A stretch of 64,000 bases of DNA from positions 153,353 to 217,352 of the forward strand of contig JAEUHX010000047.1 of NCBI GenBank assembly GCA_016792805.1, written 5' to 3'. Shown here one piece after another: positions 55,554 through 63,849 of the stretch (position 1 is its first letter; each line of letters begins with the position of its first letter). The position numbers were made by a program, and so were the translations under genes. This DNA is from Planctomycetota bacterium. GTDB lineage: Bacteria > Planctomycetota > UBA1135 > JACQFD01. The notes below the pieces were generated by a model, which saw only the letters and a program-made list of their open reading frames with translations, had not been told where the DNA came from and searched no databases.

Positions 55554-55943
55554 ATGCAATCGAAGATCGCCTCCGTCTACCTCGCTTCCGAAGCGGCGTC
55601 GATCCCGCCTTTGAAGCTGGTGCGCATGGTCAATTCCGGCGCTTCCAGCTCCTTGGCACTCGCGCTTGAGCATCTGCGGAGCGGAGAGCGCGCGAAGTTT
55701 GTGAAGCAAGTCAATAAATCCCAGAACCTGATTGCCGAGCTTCACATGGCGCTCAACTTTGAGGAAGGCAAACAGATCGCTCGGCAACTCGACCGGCTGT
55801 ATGAATGGGCACAGCGCACGCTGACCGATTCCTGCCTCAAAGCAGACCCCAAAGGAGTCGAGGCCGTGATTCACGTTCTCAATACTCTCCAGGAAGGCTG
55901 GGATGGGATTCGCGACGAGCGCGAGCAGTTCGCCTGCGCTTGA
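55554..55943 (+). CDS. fliS: FliS-like flagellin export chaperone
   Basis: 129 aa from ATG 55554. Four-helix FliS features: VRMVNSGASSSLALALEHLRSGE, NKSQNLIAELHMALNFEEGKQ, RQLDRLYEWAQRTLTD and a C-terminal helix ending in GWDGIRDERE. FliS keeps flagellin monomeric before secretion. It follows fliD by 66 bases and precedes the FliT-position gene by 10 bases from that gene's GTG start. Confidence 0.9.
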   Translation: MQSKIASVYLASEAASIPPLKLVRMVNSGASSSLALALEHLRSGERAKFVKQVNKSQNLIAELHMALNFEEGKQIARQLDRLYEWAQRTLTDSCLKADPKGVEAVIHVLNTLQEGWDGIRDEREQFACA

Positions 55944-55953
55944 GGTCGGTCGA

Positions 55954-56334
55954 GTGAGCGCCACGAACCGAATGTACCGAAGTGATGCGGAGGCGATGGC
56001 GGTCGCCTTGCACGAGATGCGCGAGGCCACCGAGCAGGCGCTCATTGCGCTTCAGCAGCGCAATCCCGAGGCCGCCGTCGCAGCCCTCGACCGCGGAGAG
56101 CAGGCGTCCCGCGCGCTCGCGAATATTCAACTTCGGTGGGAGACCGTACCGCCCACCGTCGCCGAGGAGGCCCGTGCCGTGCAGGCCCTCCAGGCGATTG
56201 CCCTTCAGCAGGCCGAGGCGGGCGCCGCGCAATGCCGCATCGATCTCGCGCGGCTCACCGAAGGCGGAAAGAGCCTTCGAACCTATCGTCCCGCAGCATT
56301 CGCCGCAGGCCCGATTCTTGACTGTCACAGCTAG
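55954..56334 (+). CDS. Helical protein in the FliT position
   Basis: 126 aa from GTG 55954, 10 bases after the fliS stop; an ATG at 55903 would overlap fliS by 41 bases. The sequence is mainly helical (MREATEQALIALQQRNPEAAVAAL; shown in part), with Ala/Gln/Glu-rich heptads, consistent with a FliT/FlgN-type chaperone. I see no diagnostic motif, so the assignment rests on size, helix content and position after fliD-fliS. Confidence 0.65.
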   Translation: MSATNRMYRSDAEAMAVALHEMREATEQALIALQQRNPEAAVAALDRGEQASRALANIQLRWETVPPTVAEEARAVQALQAIALQQAEAGAAQCRIDLARLTEGGKSLRTYRPAAFAAGPILDCHS

Positions 56335-56353
56335 CGAGGCGGCTCGCCTGCTA
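56332..56353. terminator. Hairpin at the convergent ends of the flagellar and glycosyltransferase genes
   Basis: tagcgaggcg (56332-56341) pairs with cgcctgcta (56345-56353) with one bulge. It covers the stop codons of both convergent genes (56334 and 56351) and may act in both directions. Confidence 0.35.
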
Positions 56354-57769
56354 CGTGCGCACGGCCGCGATCGCGCGCTCGAGTTCCGCTCGGCGATGAG
56401 CTGATTTCACTTTTTCCGCCGCACTCAGGGCGCCTACGAAATTCCCCTGGGCCGCCTGCGCCATCGAGAGTTCCTCGTGGGCCCAATCGGGCGCGTCCGG
56501 GGCGCAGAGCGCGATCGAGAGCCGCTGCACGGCCTCCCGCGAGGCGCCCCTTTGCAATGCCAATTTTCCGGCAATGGCCCAGGCCTCTCCGTCGTTGGAG
56601 TGCCGTTTCAGCCAGCCCACGAGGATTCGCTCCCCTTCCAGACCGCGGCCAAGGCGGCCGAGGACGCGTGCGAGCAGGCGGGTCGAATGCACATGCTCGG
56701 GGTCGAGCTCGATCGCCTGCCGCAGCCATCGCTCCGCCTCTTCGAGGCGGCCGAGCTGCTCACAGCAGGAGCCGGCGCCGGCACAGGCGATCGAGGTCGT
56801 GATTCGCGGCTGCATCGGCGTCTCGAATTGCTCGCCTTCCAGGCTGCGCAGCGTCACAAAACAAGCGAGCGCCTCCTCGAAACGCCTTGCCTCCGAGAGG
56901 GCGATCGCTCGAACGTATACAAAATTGGGAGATACTCCGGCGACCCGCTCCCCCTCCTCGAGGATCTGGAGAGCTCGGCCGAAATCGCGCTTCTTCAGCT
57001 GTAAGAATGCGCGAAGAGTAACAATCTCGGGGCCATAGACGTGGTCGGATCGCCGCTGCGGATCCATGGCCGCATAAAGCGACCATGCACGGTCGAGCGC
57101 CTCCTCGGACCGGCGCGCATCGACGGCGCGCAGCTCGTCGCCGTACCGATACCACGCGTATGCGTCGTTTGGACGGTCCTCGACTGTCTTTTGGTGGAGC
57201 CGCAGGTTGCGCTCGCGCTTTCCGAGAGATTGAAAGCGCGTCGGCTCATAGCCCGAGTGGTAGGCGGGCCCACAAATACGCTCGGTGCCTAGGCCATGCT
57301 TGCGTGCATACTCGACGACGGCCTCGCCGACACTCTCGTGGATCCGGCGAACGTAACGAATCTCCGGTACCCGGCGGAACAGCCGCACGATCGGAGTACA
57401 TTGTTGTACTCCCCCGCCGACATCGCTCACGACATCGAGGCGAAAGGCCACGGCCCTGCGGTCGGCAACCGCTTCCCGGATGTGCCTCGCCGCCTCGGGG
57501 CTGAGCCGTTCGTCGCAGTCGAGGATCAGCGCCCAATCGCCGGTGGCAGCATCGAGCGACGCATTGCGGGCAGCAGCGAAATCGTCGCACCAGGGGAAGT
57601 GAATAATCTTCGCTCCGAGCGCTGCGGCGATCTCCCGCGTTCTGTCCGTCGATCCGGTATCCGCCACGACCACTTCATCGCACGCCGGAAGCGCCGATCG
57701 GATGCAGTCTCCGATGTCGCGCTCCTCATTGCGCGCGATGAGGCAAAGCGAGACGCGAGGTTGGCTCAC
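56351..57769 (-). CDS. Family 2 glycosyltransferase with TPR C-terminus
   Basis: 472 aa, GTG overlapping the stop of the upstream HDOD-GGDEF gene. The N-terminal GT-A fold has SLCLIARNEERDIGDCI, VVADTGSTDRT, and the metal-binding DCDERL. The C-terminal half has TPR-like repeats (ALACFVTLRSLE, EEAERWLRQAIELDPEHVHS). This SunS/GT2-TPR arrangement is found in enzymes that glycosylate proteins. Its place beside four flagellins and chaperones makes flagellin glycosylation a fair hypothesis, but no direct evidence is in the sequence. Confidence 0.88.
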   Translation of the reverse strand: MSQPRVSLCLIARNEERDIGDCIRSALPACDEVVVADTGSTDRTREIAAALGAKIIHFPWCDDFAAARNASLDAATGDWALILDCDERLSPEAARHIREAVADRRAVAFRLDVVSDVGGGVQQCTPIVRLFRRVPEIRYVRRIHESVGEAVVEYARKHGLGTERICGPAYHSGYEPTRFQSLGKRERNLRLHQKTVEDRPNDAYAWYRYGDELRAVDARRSEEALDRAWSLYAAMDPQRRSDHVYGPEIVTLRAFLQLKKRDFGRALQILEEGERVAGVSPNFVYVRAIALSEARRFEEALACFVTLRSLEGEQFETPMQPRITTSIACAGAGSCCEQLGRLEEAERWLRQAIELDPEHVHSTRLLARVLGRLGRGLEGERILVGWLKRHSNDGEAWAIAGKLALQRGASREAVQRLSIALCAPDAPDWAHEELSMAQAAQGNFVGALSAAEKVKSAHRRAELERAIAAVRT

Positions 57770-59751
57770 GTCGGCTTCTCGTCGCTCCGAGCCCTCTCCA
57801 TTCGGTTGCGCCCCGTCTGCTTCGCTCGATAGAGCGCCGCATCCGCCCGGCCAAGGAGCGCCTCGTAGCTCTCTTTGCCCACGCGAAGCTCACCCACGCC
57901 GCCGGAAACTGTGATTGCGCGGCCGTGGTAGATCGCAGCATGAGAGCGGCCGTAATCTTCGATGGCGATGCGCGCCCGCTCCGCGACGACGAGGGCATCG
58001 TCGAGCGATGTATCGGGCAGCACAATGCAGAATTCTTCGCCGCCATATCGGCCGACGAGGTCTTCGGCGCGGCAGCTGTCCGCCAGCTTTTGTGCCGTGA
58101 TCCGGAGCACCTGGTCGCCTACCTGGTGGCCGCACTCATCGTTGAACTTCTTAAAGTGGTCGATGTCAATCATCACGACGGAGAACGACCGGCCGGTGCG
58201 CGTCGCGAGTTCCGAGAGCTGATGCAGCGACTCCATCACCGCGCGGCGATTCGACACGCCCGTCAGCGGATCGGTTACCGCGAGATCCCTCGCCTGCTTG
58301 TACAGACGGTAATTCTCGAGAAGCAACGAAACGCTGTGGGAGAGCGTTTGGTGCACCATCTTGTCGCTGGTGGCGTCGGGGTTGACGCGGCCGCGTGAGC
58401 TGCGGTCGGTTCCGAGCAGGTAGCGCACCACGCCGTTCTCGAGAATCGGAGTGACGACGGCAGCGCGCGTGCCGAGCACGCCCAGCATGCGGTCGGCGCG
58501 GGCGTCCTCGCCGGCGACGAGCACGAGCGGCCCTTCGCGAGGCACGACCGAGGCGTCCTCAATCTGAAAGCTCTTTCCTTGACGCTCGAGACCGCGTCCG
58601 TCGGCGCTCACGATTCTTTGGAACGTGAGCTGCGTCATATCATCCGAGAGCAGCAACAGATAGGCACGATCGTACCCAAGCCTGCCGACGATCGACGAGA
58701 GCACCGATTCGACGGGGTCTTTGACGCCGAGGAGCCGCTGCGTGTTGAGGATCAGCTCAGTAATCGATTGTAAGGTTCGATAGGCATCGCTCTGAGCTGA
58801 CAGAAGTGAGCCGAGCTCGGCATTGGCCTTATACATTTGGCGCTGCCAGACCTCAACCGTCGTGTCGTCGTACCGAAACACTTCGGCACACTTGCGAACT
58901 TCCTCGCGCACGGCTTGCATCGCCTGGTCCAGATTCACGCGCGTGAGCAGCTGCTGCGACATCGAGTCGGGCGTGGGCTGACGCTGCGTCTCCACGGAAG
59001 GGTAGCCGCACATCCACGCGAGCGTGTCGGCAGCTGCCACGACGGCGAGCACGCGGCGAATCGGCGTCGGCTCGCTCGCAGCCCCAGCGGGATCATGGTG
59101 GAATTGTATTGATGCGCGGATCCCTGACGGGAGCCCCCATCGATCCGCCAGCAGCACTCCCACCTGGGCATGATCGGCCCCGCAGAATCGCGCCTCGCAG
59201 CTGCGATCTTCATCGCCCGAGAGCGTTGCGAGCGCGTCGAGCGCCAGTTGATACTCATTGGGCCGGACGAGATCGAGGACGACCTTTCCGATGTCGTGCG
59301 TGAGCCCTGAGATATACGCCTCTTCAGGATTCACTTTTCCGACCGCCTGAGCGATCAGCTGTGCCGCCGCCGCCGTGGCGACCGAGTGCTTCCAGAGCGT
59401 CTCTCGCGCGGCGCTGCGAGGCCGCTCTTTATCATTGACAGTTTCAAAAATAGAAATTCCAAGCACCAGCGACCGAAGGGCCTGGCGCCCGAGAATCGTG
59501 ATCGCGTGGCTAACGCTTGTTACCTCGTTGCGCAGCCCGTACGACGACGAGTTCACGACTTTCAGCAGGCGAGCCGTGAGCGCAGGATCTTTGGAGATCA
59601 AATCTCCGATATCCGTCGCCGACGACTTCTCGTTGAGCGCCATCTCGATGAGACGGCCTGCCACCGTAGGCAGCGTCGGAACGGAGTCGAGGTTCTTGGC
59701 CCAGGCTGGAGAGCTTGCAGCGTTGGAGGAGCTTCCGAGGGTGGTCGTCAT
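57766..59751 (-). CDS. HDOD - sensor - GGDEF diguanylate cyclase
   Basis: 661 aa from ATG 59751; a TTG at 59781 would add ten residues. The N-terminal HDOD domain (LPTVAGRLIEMAL, DPALTARLLKVVNSSSYGL, GLTHDIGKVVLDL) is followed by a GAF-like sensor region and a GGDEF domain. The active site is GGEEF (570-574), and an RxxD I-site (RAED) lies five residues before it, so product inhibition by c-di-GMP is expected. TDPLTGVSNRRA marks the GGDEF start. HDOD proteins link signals to motility; coupled to the glycosyltransferase gene. Confidence 0.93.
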   Translation of the reverse strand: MTTTLGSSSNAASSPAWAKNLDSVPTLPTVAGRLIEMALNEKSSATDIGDLISKDPALTARLLKVVNSSSYGLRNEVTSVSHAITILGRQALRSLVLGISIFETVNDKERPRSAARETLWKHSVATAAAAQLIAQAVGKVNPEEAYISGLTHDIGKVVLDLVRPNEYQLALDALATLSGDEDRSCEARFCGADHAQVGVLLADRWGLPSGIRASIQFHHDPAGAASEPTPIRRVLAVVAAADTLAWMCGYPSVETQRQPTPDSMSQQLLTRVNLDQAMQAVREEVRKCAEVFRYDDTTVEVWQRQMYKANAELGSLLSAQSDAYRTLQSITELILNTQRLLGVKDPVESVLSSIVGRLGYDRAYLLLLSDDMTQLTFQRIVSADGRGLERQGKSFQIEDASVVPREGPLVLVAGEDARADRMLGVLGTRAAVVTPILENGVVRYLLGTDRSSRGRVNPDATSDKMVHQTLSHSVSLLLENYRLYKQARDLAVTDPLTGVSNRRAVMESLHQLSELATRTGRSFSVVMIDIDHFKKFNDECGHQVGDQVLRITAQKLADSCRAEDLVGRYGGEEFCIVLPDTSLDDALVVAERARIAIEDYGRSHAAIYHGRAITVSGGVGELRVGKESYEALLGRADAALYRAKQTGRNRMERARSDEKPT

Positions 59752-59861
59752 GGGGCGTGCAGCAACGGCCCGCCGCAGCAAAAAGGGACGATGAGCGCTG
59801 CGGAGACCGGTGCTCAGCTATCGACCCGTCGCAAGCTCGCTCTTGAGATCGGGCGGCGCCG

Positions 59862-60869
59862 CTAACGCGTCGCGATGCGTGCCTCGCGCACAACTTTCGT
59901 CGCGAGGTCGCGCGCCGTAACCCAGGCGTATGCGCACGTGGATGTGGCAACGCCATCCTTCGCCGCATCGGGGTCGAGCCCCTTCACGCGCTCGCGGAAG
60001 CGCGCCACGACGCCCGGCAGATCCGTGGCCGCGCAGCCATCGAGACAGAGCACGACAACGTCGGGCCCGAGCACGCACCCAAAGTCGGAGCCTCGCGCCA
60101 TGCCCACCAATAGCCTCAGTAATTCCTGCGCTGACCTCCGCGGAGAGGCCTTCGAGGGCATCGGCGATCGTGCAATGGCATAGGCGACGAGATGCATTTC
60201 CGACGGCTTTGTGCCCTGCCGCTTTCGCACCGCCTCAATCTGTGCGAAGAACGTCTCAGGTGTATGCGGGCGCTCAGCGCCGATGGCACTTGCCCGGGAT
60301 GCGGCCGGCGGAAGTGTAAACATCGTGAGCCGCTCGCTCAGCACGGTCGTCGCCGCGAACAGGAGCGCAATGGCGGCCTCCTCGTGGGGATCCTGGGACG
60401 GAATCGCCATGGCGAATGCTCCCCAGAGCGTTTCGCCGAGGAGCAGGGGCGTCACGACGACCGAGTCCGTAGGACCGAAGAATGCACAGAACGCGCCCAC
60501 GACGGGGTGCTGTTTGTCGCGGAATCGAAGCACCGATTCCCGAAGCGCATCTCCGCGCGGAAATGCAATCCGCGGCACGTGAACGCTCAGCCCGGCCTCG
60601 CAGAAGATGCCGCACATCCGGAACGGCTTCAATGAGCCGTCCGGCGCGGGAGTGAAGCAGATCATCTCCCGGCCGCGGATCGGCATGCCGGTGGACGTCC
60701 CTTCCGGAGCGTCGCTGCCTGCGGAGAGCTTCTCGAGCATGCGGAGCATCCAATCGAAGACCGTGGCGACCGCGTTCGCCGACGAGAGCGCCGGAGCGAG
60801 CCGGCGGCGGAGTTGCTCCGTGTCGTCGGCAAGCAGCAGCATGGCGTGTCTTCCGGAATCGGCGGGCAT
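59862..60869 (-). CDS. GAF-like sensor with degenerate GGDEF domain
   Basis: 335 aa from ATG 60869; the longer frame upstream overlaps another gene and is not protein-like. N-terminal about 200 residues resemble a GAF sensor (SVVVTPLLLGETLWGAFAMA). The C-terminal part aligns with GGDEF: RGSDFGCVLGPDVVVLCLDG, where the catalytic GGDEF is GPDVV (268-272) but RxxD (RGSD, 259-262) is kept exactly five residues before. It probably cannot make c-di-GMP but may bind it. 110 bases upstream of the active HDOD-GGDEF gene. Confidence 0.7.
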   Translation of the reverse strand: MPADSGRHAMLLLADDTEQLRRRLAPALSSANAVATVFDWMLRMLEKLSAGSDAPEGTSTGMPIRGREMICFTPAPDGSLKPFRMCGIFCEAGLSVHVPRIAFPRGDALRESVLRFRDKQHPVVGAFCAFFGPTDSVVVTPLLLGETLWGAFAMAIPSQDPHEEAAIALLFAATTVLSERLTMFTLPPAASRASAIGAERPHTPETFFAQIEAVRKRQGTKPSEMHLVAYAIARSPMPSKASPRRSAQELLRLLVGMARGSDFGCVLGPDVVVLCLDGCAATDLPGVVARFRERVKGLDPDAAKDGVATSTCAYAWVTARDLATKVVREARIATR

Positions 60870-60970
60870 AGACGTGGGATCGCGAGGGCCACTCGGCTTT
60901 TCGGCCCGCCCGGATAGCCTCCTTGACTCCCCGAAAGTCCCCAACCCCGTCGGGCGCCACAGCTCGACGG

Positions 60971-61966
60971 CTACTTGGCCGCCCGGAGCTCCTCGAGAAG
61001 CGACTTCGCCGCATCCGGACCAAAGGCCGCCAGGAAGACTTCGCGAAGCTTCGCATCGGGAAGCGGGGCGGTCGGCGTAGCCGCCTGGGCTTCGAAGGCC
61101 TCGCGGTGGCCCTTCGCGCAGGCCAGCAGTTCCGACTTGTGCTGAGCCAGGAGGTGGTCGGTCAGCACCTGGGCCCCTGCGGTCAGCTCCTTCGACGCTT
61201 CGGTGCCCGGATTCAGCGCCAGGATCTTCTCCAGCGGCAGCGTCGATCCGGCCGTGAGCCAGGTGCGGCCGATCTTTGGCCAGCCGCCGTGGTCCTTCGA
61301 TTTCACAAATCCGCTCCGCCCACAAAACGCATAGATGGCTCCCTCGCGCCGCTGCTCAAGCACCCAAGCGAGCGACTCCGAGAGCCAGAACGGTTGGCGC
61401 CCGAGCGTCGCATTCGTGAGGAGATGCGCGTATCGGTGAATCAGATCATTCACAATTCGGGCTTCCGACTTCTCCCGCGGCTCGCGCCGATAGGCCGTCG
61501 CCAGCGGACGCAGCAGCGTGAAACCGACGCCGTCTTTCTGTGAGGGCGCCCACTCTTTCAAGTAGCTCTCACGCTCCACGAGCAAATCAACATATCCGAC
61601 GAGCGATTCCTTCTTGTCGAGATAGACGACCTCCATGGACGTGCCTTCGGGCACCGGGCCCAGGAGCTTCTCAAAATCCTCCCGAGTAGCCTTGAGCTTT
61701 GTGAGGATTCCCGGAGCTGCGGAGAACGATGCCGGCGCCGCAAAGATCAGCGGGTCACCGCTCCCAATCGTGATCTTGAGACCGTGCTTCCCCGCCCAGG
61801 GAGCGAGCTTCTCGACAGCCGCGCGTACCGACGCGGGAACGGATGCGGGGAGCGGCGCGCCGGGGGCAAGCGCGGTGCCATTGCAAACGATCGTCTGCGC
61901 TAAAACGCCCTGCCCCGCGCCAAGCGCAAGAATCGTGAAGATCAACCATCGAGAAACGCGCAGCAT
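60971..61966 (-). CDS. Exported protein with broken gluzincin-like motif
   Basis: 331 aa from ATG 61966 with a signal peptide (IFTILALGAGQGVLAQ). The region NDLIHRYAHLLTN ... FWLSESLAWVLE follows the MA-clan peptidase plan (HExxH then Glu), but the first motif is HRYAH: His177 and His181 remain, the catalytic Glu is Arg178, and Glu197 is in the third-ligand position. It is likely a non-catalytic zinc-binding relative or has lost zinc. Six bases after the stop of the TPR gene, so cotranscribed with it. Confidence 0.75.
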   Translation of the reverse strand: MLRVSRWLIFTILALGAGQGVLAQTIVCNGTALAPGAPLPASVPASVRAAVEKLAPWAGKHGLKITIGSGDPLIFAAPASFSAAPGILTKLKATREDFEKLLGPVPEGTSMEVVYLDKKESLVGYVDLLVERESYLKEWAPSQKDGVGFTLLRPLATAYRREPREKSEARIVNDLIHRYAHLLTNATLGRQPFWLSESLAWVLEQRREGAIYAFCGRSGFVKSKDHGGWPKIGRTWLTAGSTLPLEKILALNPGTEASKELTAGAQVLTDHLLAQHKSELLACAKGHREAFEAQAATPTAPLPDAKLREVFLAAFGPDAAKSLLEELRAAK

Positions 61967-61972
61967 CGTGGG

Positions 61973-62611
61973 CTACTGAAACGCAACAGGTCGGCCGAGG
62001 TTCCGGCTGAGGAACTCCGCCACCGAAGCCATAAGCTCTTCGCCTCCCCCCGCGCGCCAGCGCTGCGTGCCGACGATGTAGCGAAAGCGCAGCTCGCCCC
62101 CCGACCAGGTGCACCAGATCTCCTTGGCGGCCGCCTGGACACTCAGGCCGATCTTCGCCTTGCGCGCTTCGAGCACGACGACGTCGGGAGAGGTCTGCTG
62201 GGTAACTCCCTCAAGCTCGGCGGCATGCTGTGCGATCGAGGCGAGCGCAGCGCGAGCCGTCCCACGGAAGCCCGCTTCGTCCATCCCTGCACGAGAGCGC
62301 TTGCCGGGACCGAGTTCGCCGAGCCGCGCTTCGAATTGTGGCAATAAATCCGCACGCCCCGCGCGCCGCGCGAGCGCTTGACCGCCCTCGAGCGTCGCGA
62401 TGGCGCCGATATGGTCGCTCTCGGCGGCGAGGGCCTGCCCCAGTAGAAGATACACTTCCAACCTTGCCGGCTCCAAAGCGAGCGCGCGCCGCAGATGCTC
62501 CAAAGCATCTTCGGCGCGCCCATGGCGAAGCAGCGCGTCGCCGAGCTGGGCTCGCAGCTCGGCAGATTGGGGATCGCTCGCGACGGCGGACTGGAGCTCT
62601 TCGAGGTTCAC
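61973..62611 (-). CDS. TPR-containing protein
   Basis: 212 aa from GTG 62611, chosen because a longer frame (to 62674) overlaps the pseudogene. Two TPR-like repeats are clear: ELRAQLGDALLRHGRAEDALEHLRRALALEP (in parts: LGDALLRHGRAEDALEHLRR) and EVYLLLGQALAAESDHIGAIATLEG. The C-terminal half is a separate domain of unknown type (VVVLEARKAKIGLSVQAAAK). Probably operonic with the exported gluzincin-like gene. Confidence 0.78.
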   Translation of the reverse strand: MNLEELQSAVASDPQSAELRAQLGDALLRHGRAEDALEHLRRALALEPARLEVYLLLGQALAAESDHIGAIATLEGGQALARRAGRADLLPQFEARLGELGPGKRSRAGMDEAGFRGTARAALASIAQHAAELEGVTQQTSPDVVVLEARKAKIGLSVQAAAKEIWCTWSGGELRFRYIVGTQRWRAGGGEELMASVAEFLSRNLGRPVAFQ

Positions 62612-62640
62612 TTTGGCATCGTAGCGTGCCGCTCTCCGAG

Positions 62641-63689
62641 TTACGGCAGCCGGATGAATCCCGGCTTCACCCATGCGCTCGATCCCGTCGTGTGGACGCC
62701 CGACCCATCCGCCAACGAGAGGATTGGCGCGACAAAGGGCCCTTCGACGGCGGAGGGGAGATCCACCTTTCGAACTTCGAACTCAAGGGCGCGCTTCTTC
62801 GGCATCGCCACAAGGCGGATCGCCGGGGGCACGCCGCTCGGAGTCCGCCAGGTCTGCGTGCCGCTGGCGGCGATTTTCCAACCGGAATCGCCCGCAGGAA
62901 TCGAGATCTCGAGCGGGTCGGCCGGGTCGCCGACGAGAATAGTGGCATCCTCGACGAGAGGGTGGAAGGCGCCATTGTCGGAGTGGCTGTTGAAATTGTA
63001 TCTTCCCGAGAGGCGCACCCAGTCCTTACTATTCGAATCGCACCGATCCTCGAAGAGCCGGCCTTTCCGAATGCCGATTCCAGTGCCGGTCGGAATGAGC
63101 GGCGCATCCTCATGGTCGATCACCGGAGCCGGGCAAAAGAAGAAATCGACGATCCCATTCGCGTCTCCCGCGACGAGCTCGGATACCTCGGTCAAGAAAA
63201 ACACAAAGTCCATCGACCCACCGAGGACGGCGGAAGCGAGAGCGTCCGAGCCCTGGGCCCCGAACCGCTCGCCCCGATGCCCGCGTCGCAGGCATCCGGA
63301 ACACTCACCATCGAGATCGCGCCGGTCCGCCGCTCTTACAGAAGCACGTCAATCTCATGGTTGGTATCCGCGCCGACCCGATTCGACGCGAAGCTCGCGG
63401 ACGCCAGGTAGCAGCAGTCCCATGAAAAAACGGGCTCGGGCGGCGTACCGTTCGACTGACTCCCGAAGAACTCCTCGCGAGGCCCCTTCGTGTCGCCCTC
63501 GACCCGATCGTTCGCCAGCGATGCGAAGACCACAAATCGGCCGTCAGCCGAGACATCGGCATGGTCGGTCGAGCTGTTCGCCGCGTCGCCATGGGAGTTC
63601 ACATTCACGAACGCCGTGGTCTGAGCCCATGTCGGCACGACGCCGCAGACAAGCGCCGCAAGAGCGCAGCACATTCCCAAGGTTCCCAT
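62641..63689 (-). pseudogene. WD40-like secreted protein, broken by a stop codon and a frameshift
   Basis: The first segment starts at ATG 63689, with gaggag upstream, and has a signal peptide ending in VVPTWAQ. It contains propeller-like repeats (VSADGRFVVFASLANDRVEGD, in parts) and ends at TAA (63336-63338) inside DTNHEIDVLL. The same frame then continues for about 12 residues as ERRTGAISMVSVPD, the usual repeat ending, so the stop looks premature. A further shift moves the reading into the frame of 63213-62641, where ALASAVLGGSMDFVFFL and VSELVAGDANGIVDFFF continue the repeat. The intact protein would be about 350 aa; assembly error is the other explanation. Confidence 0.72.
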
Positions 63690-63849
63690 CTCTTCTCCTC
63701 GTTGGATCGCCGGGGGTCCGGCTACGAGCTTGCTTTTTCCTCCGGGTGCCCGAGGCAGCTGAAGCAGCTACGTCGCGCGTCAGCCGACCCATCGAGCGAG
63801 AGGAAGTGGATAGCGCGGCATTCTCGAACGGTGTCTGCGCTTTCCCTCC

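Noticed and set aside
60870..61325. 152-residue upstream extension of the degenerate GGDEF gene
   Set aside because: It overlaps the exported protein gene on the same strand and is not protein-like.
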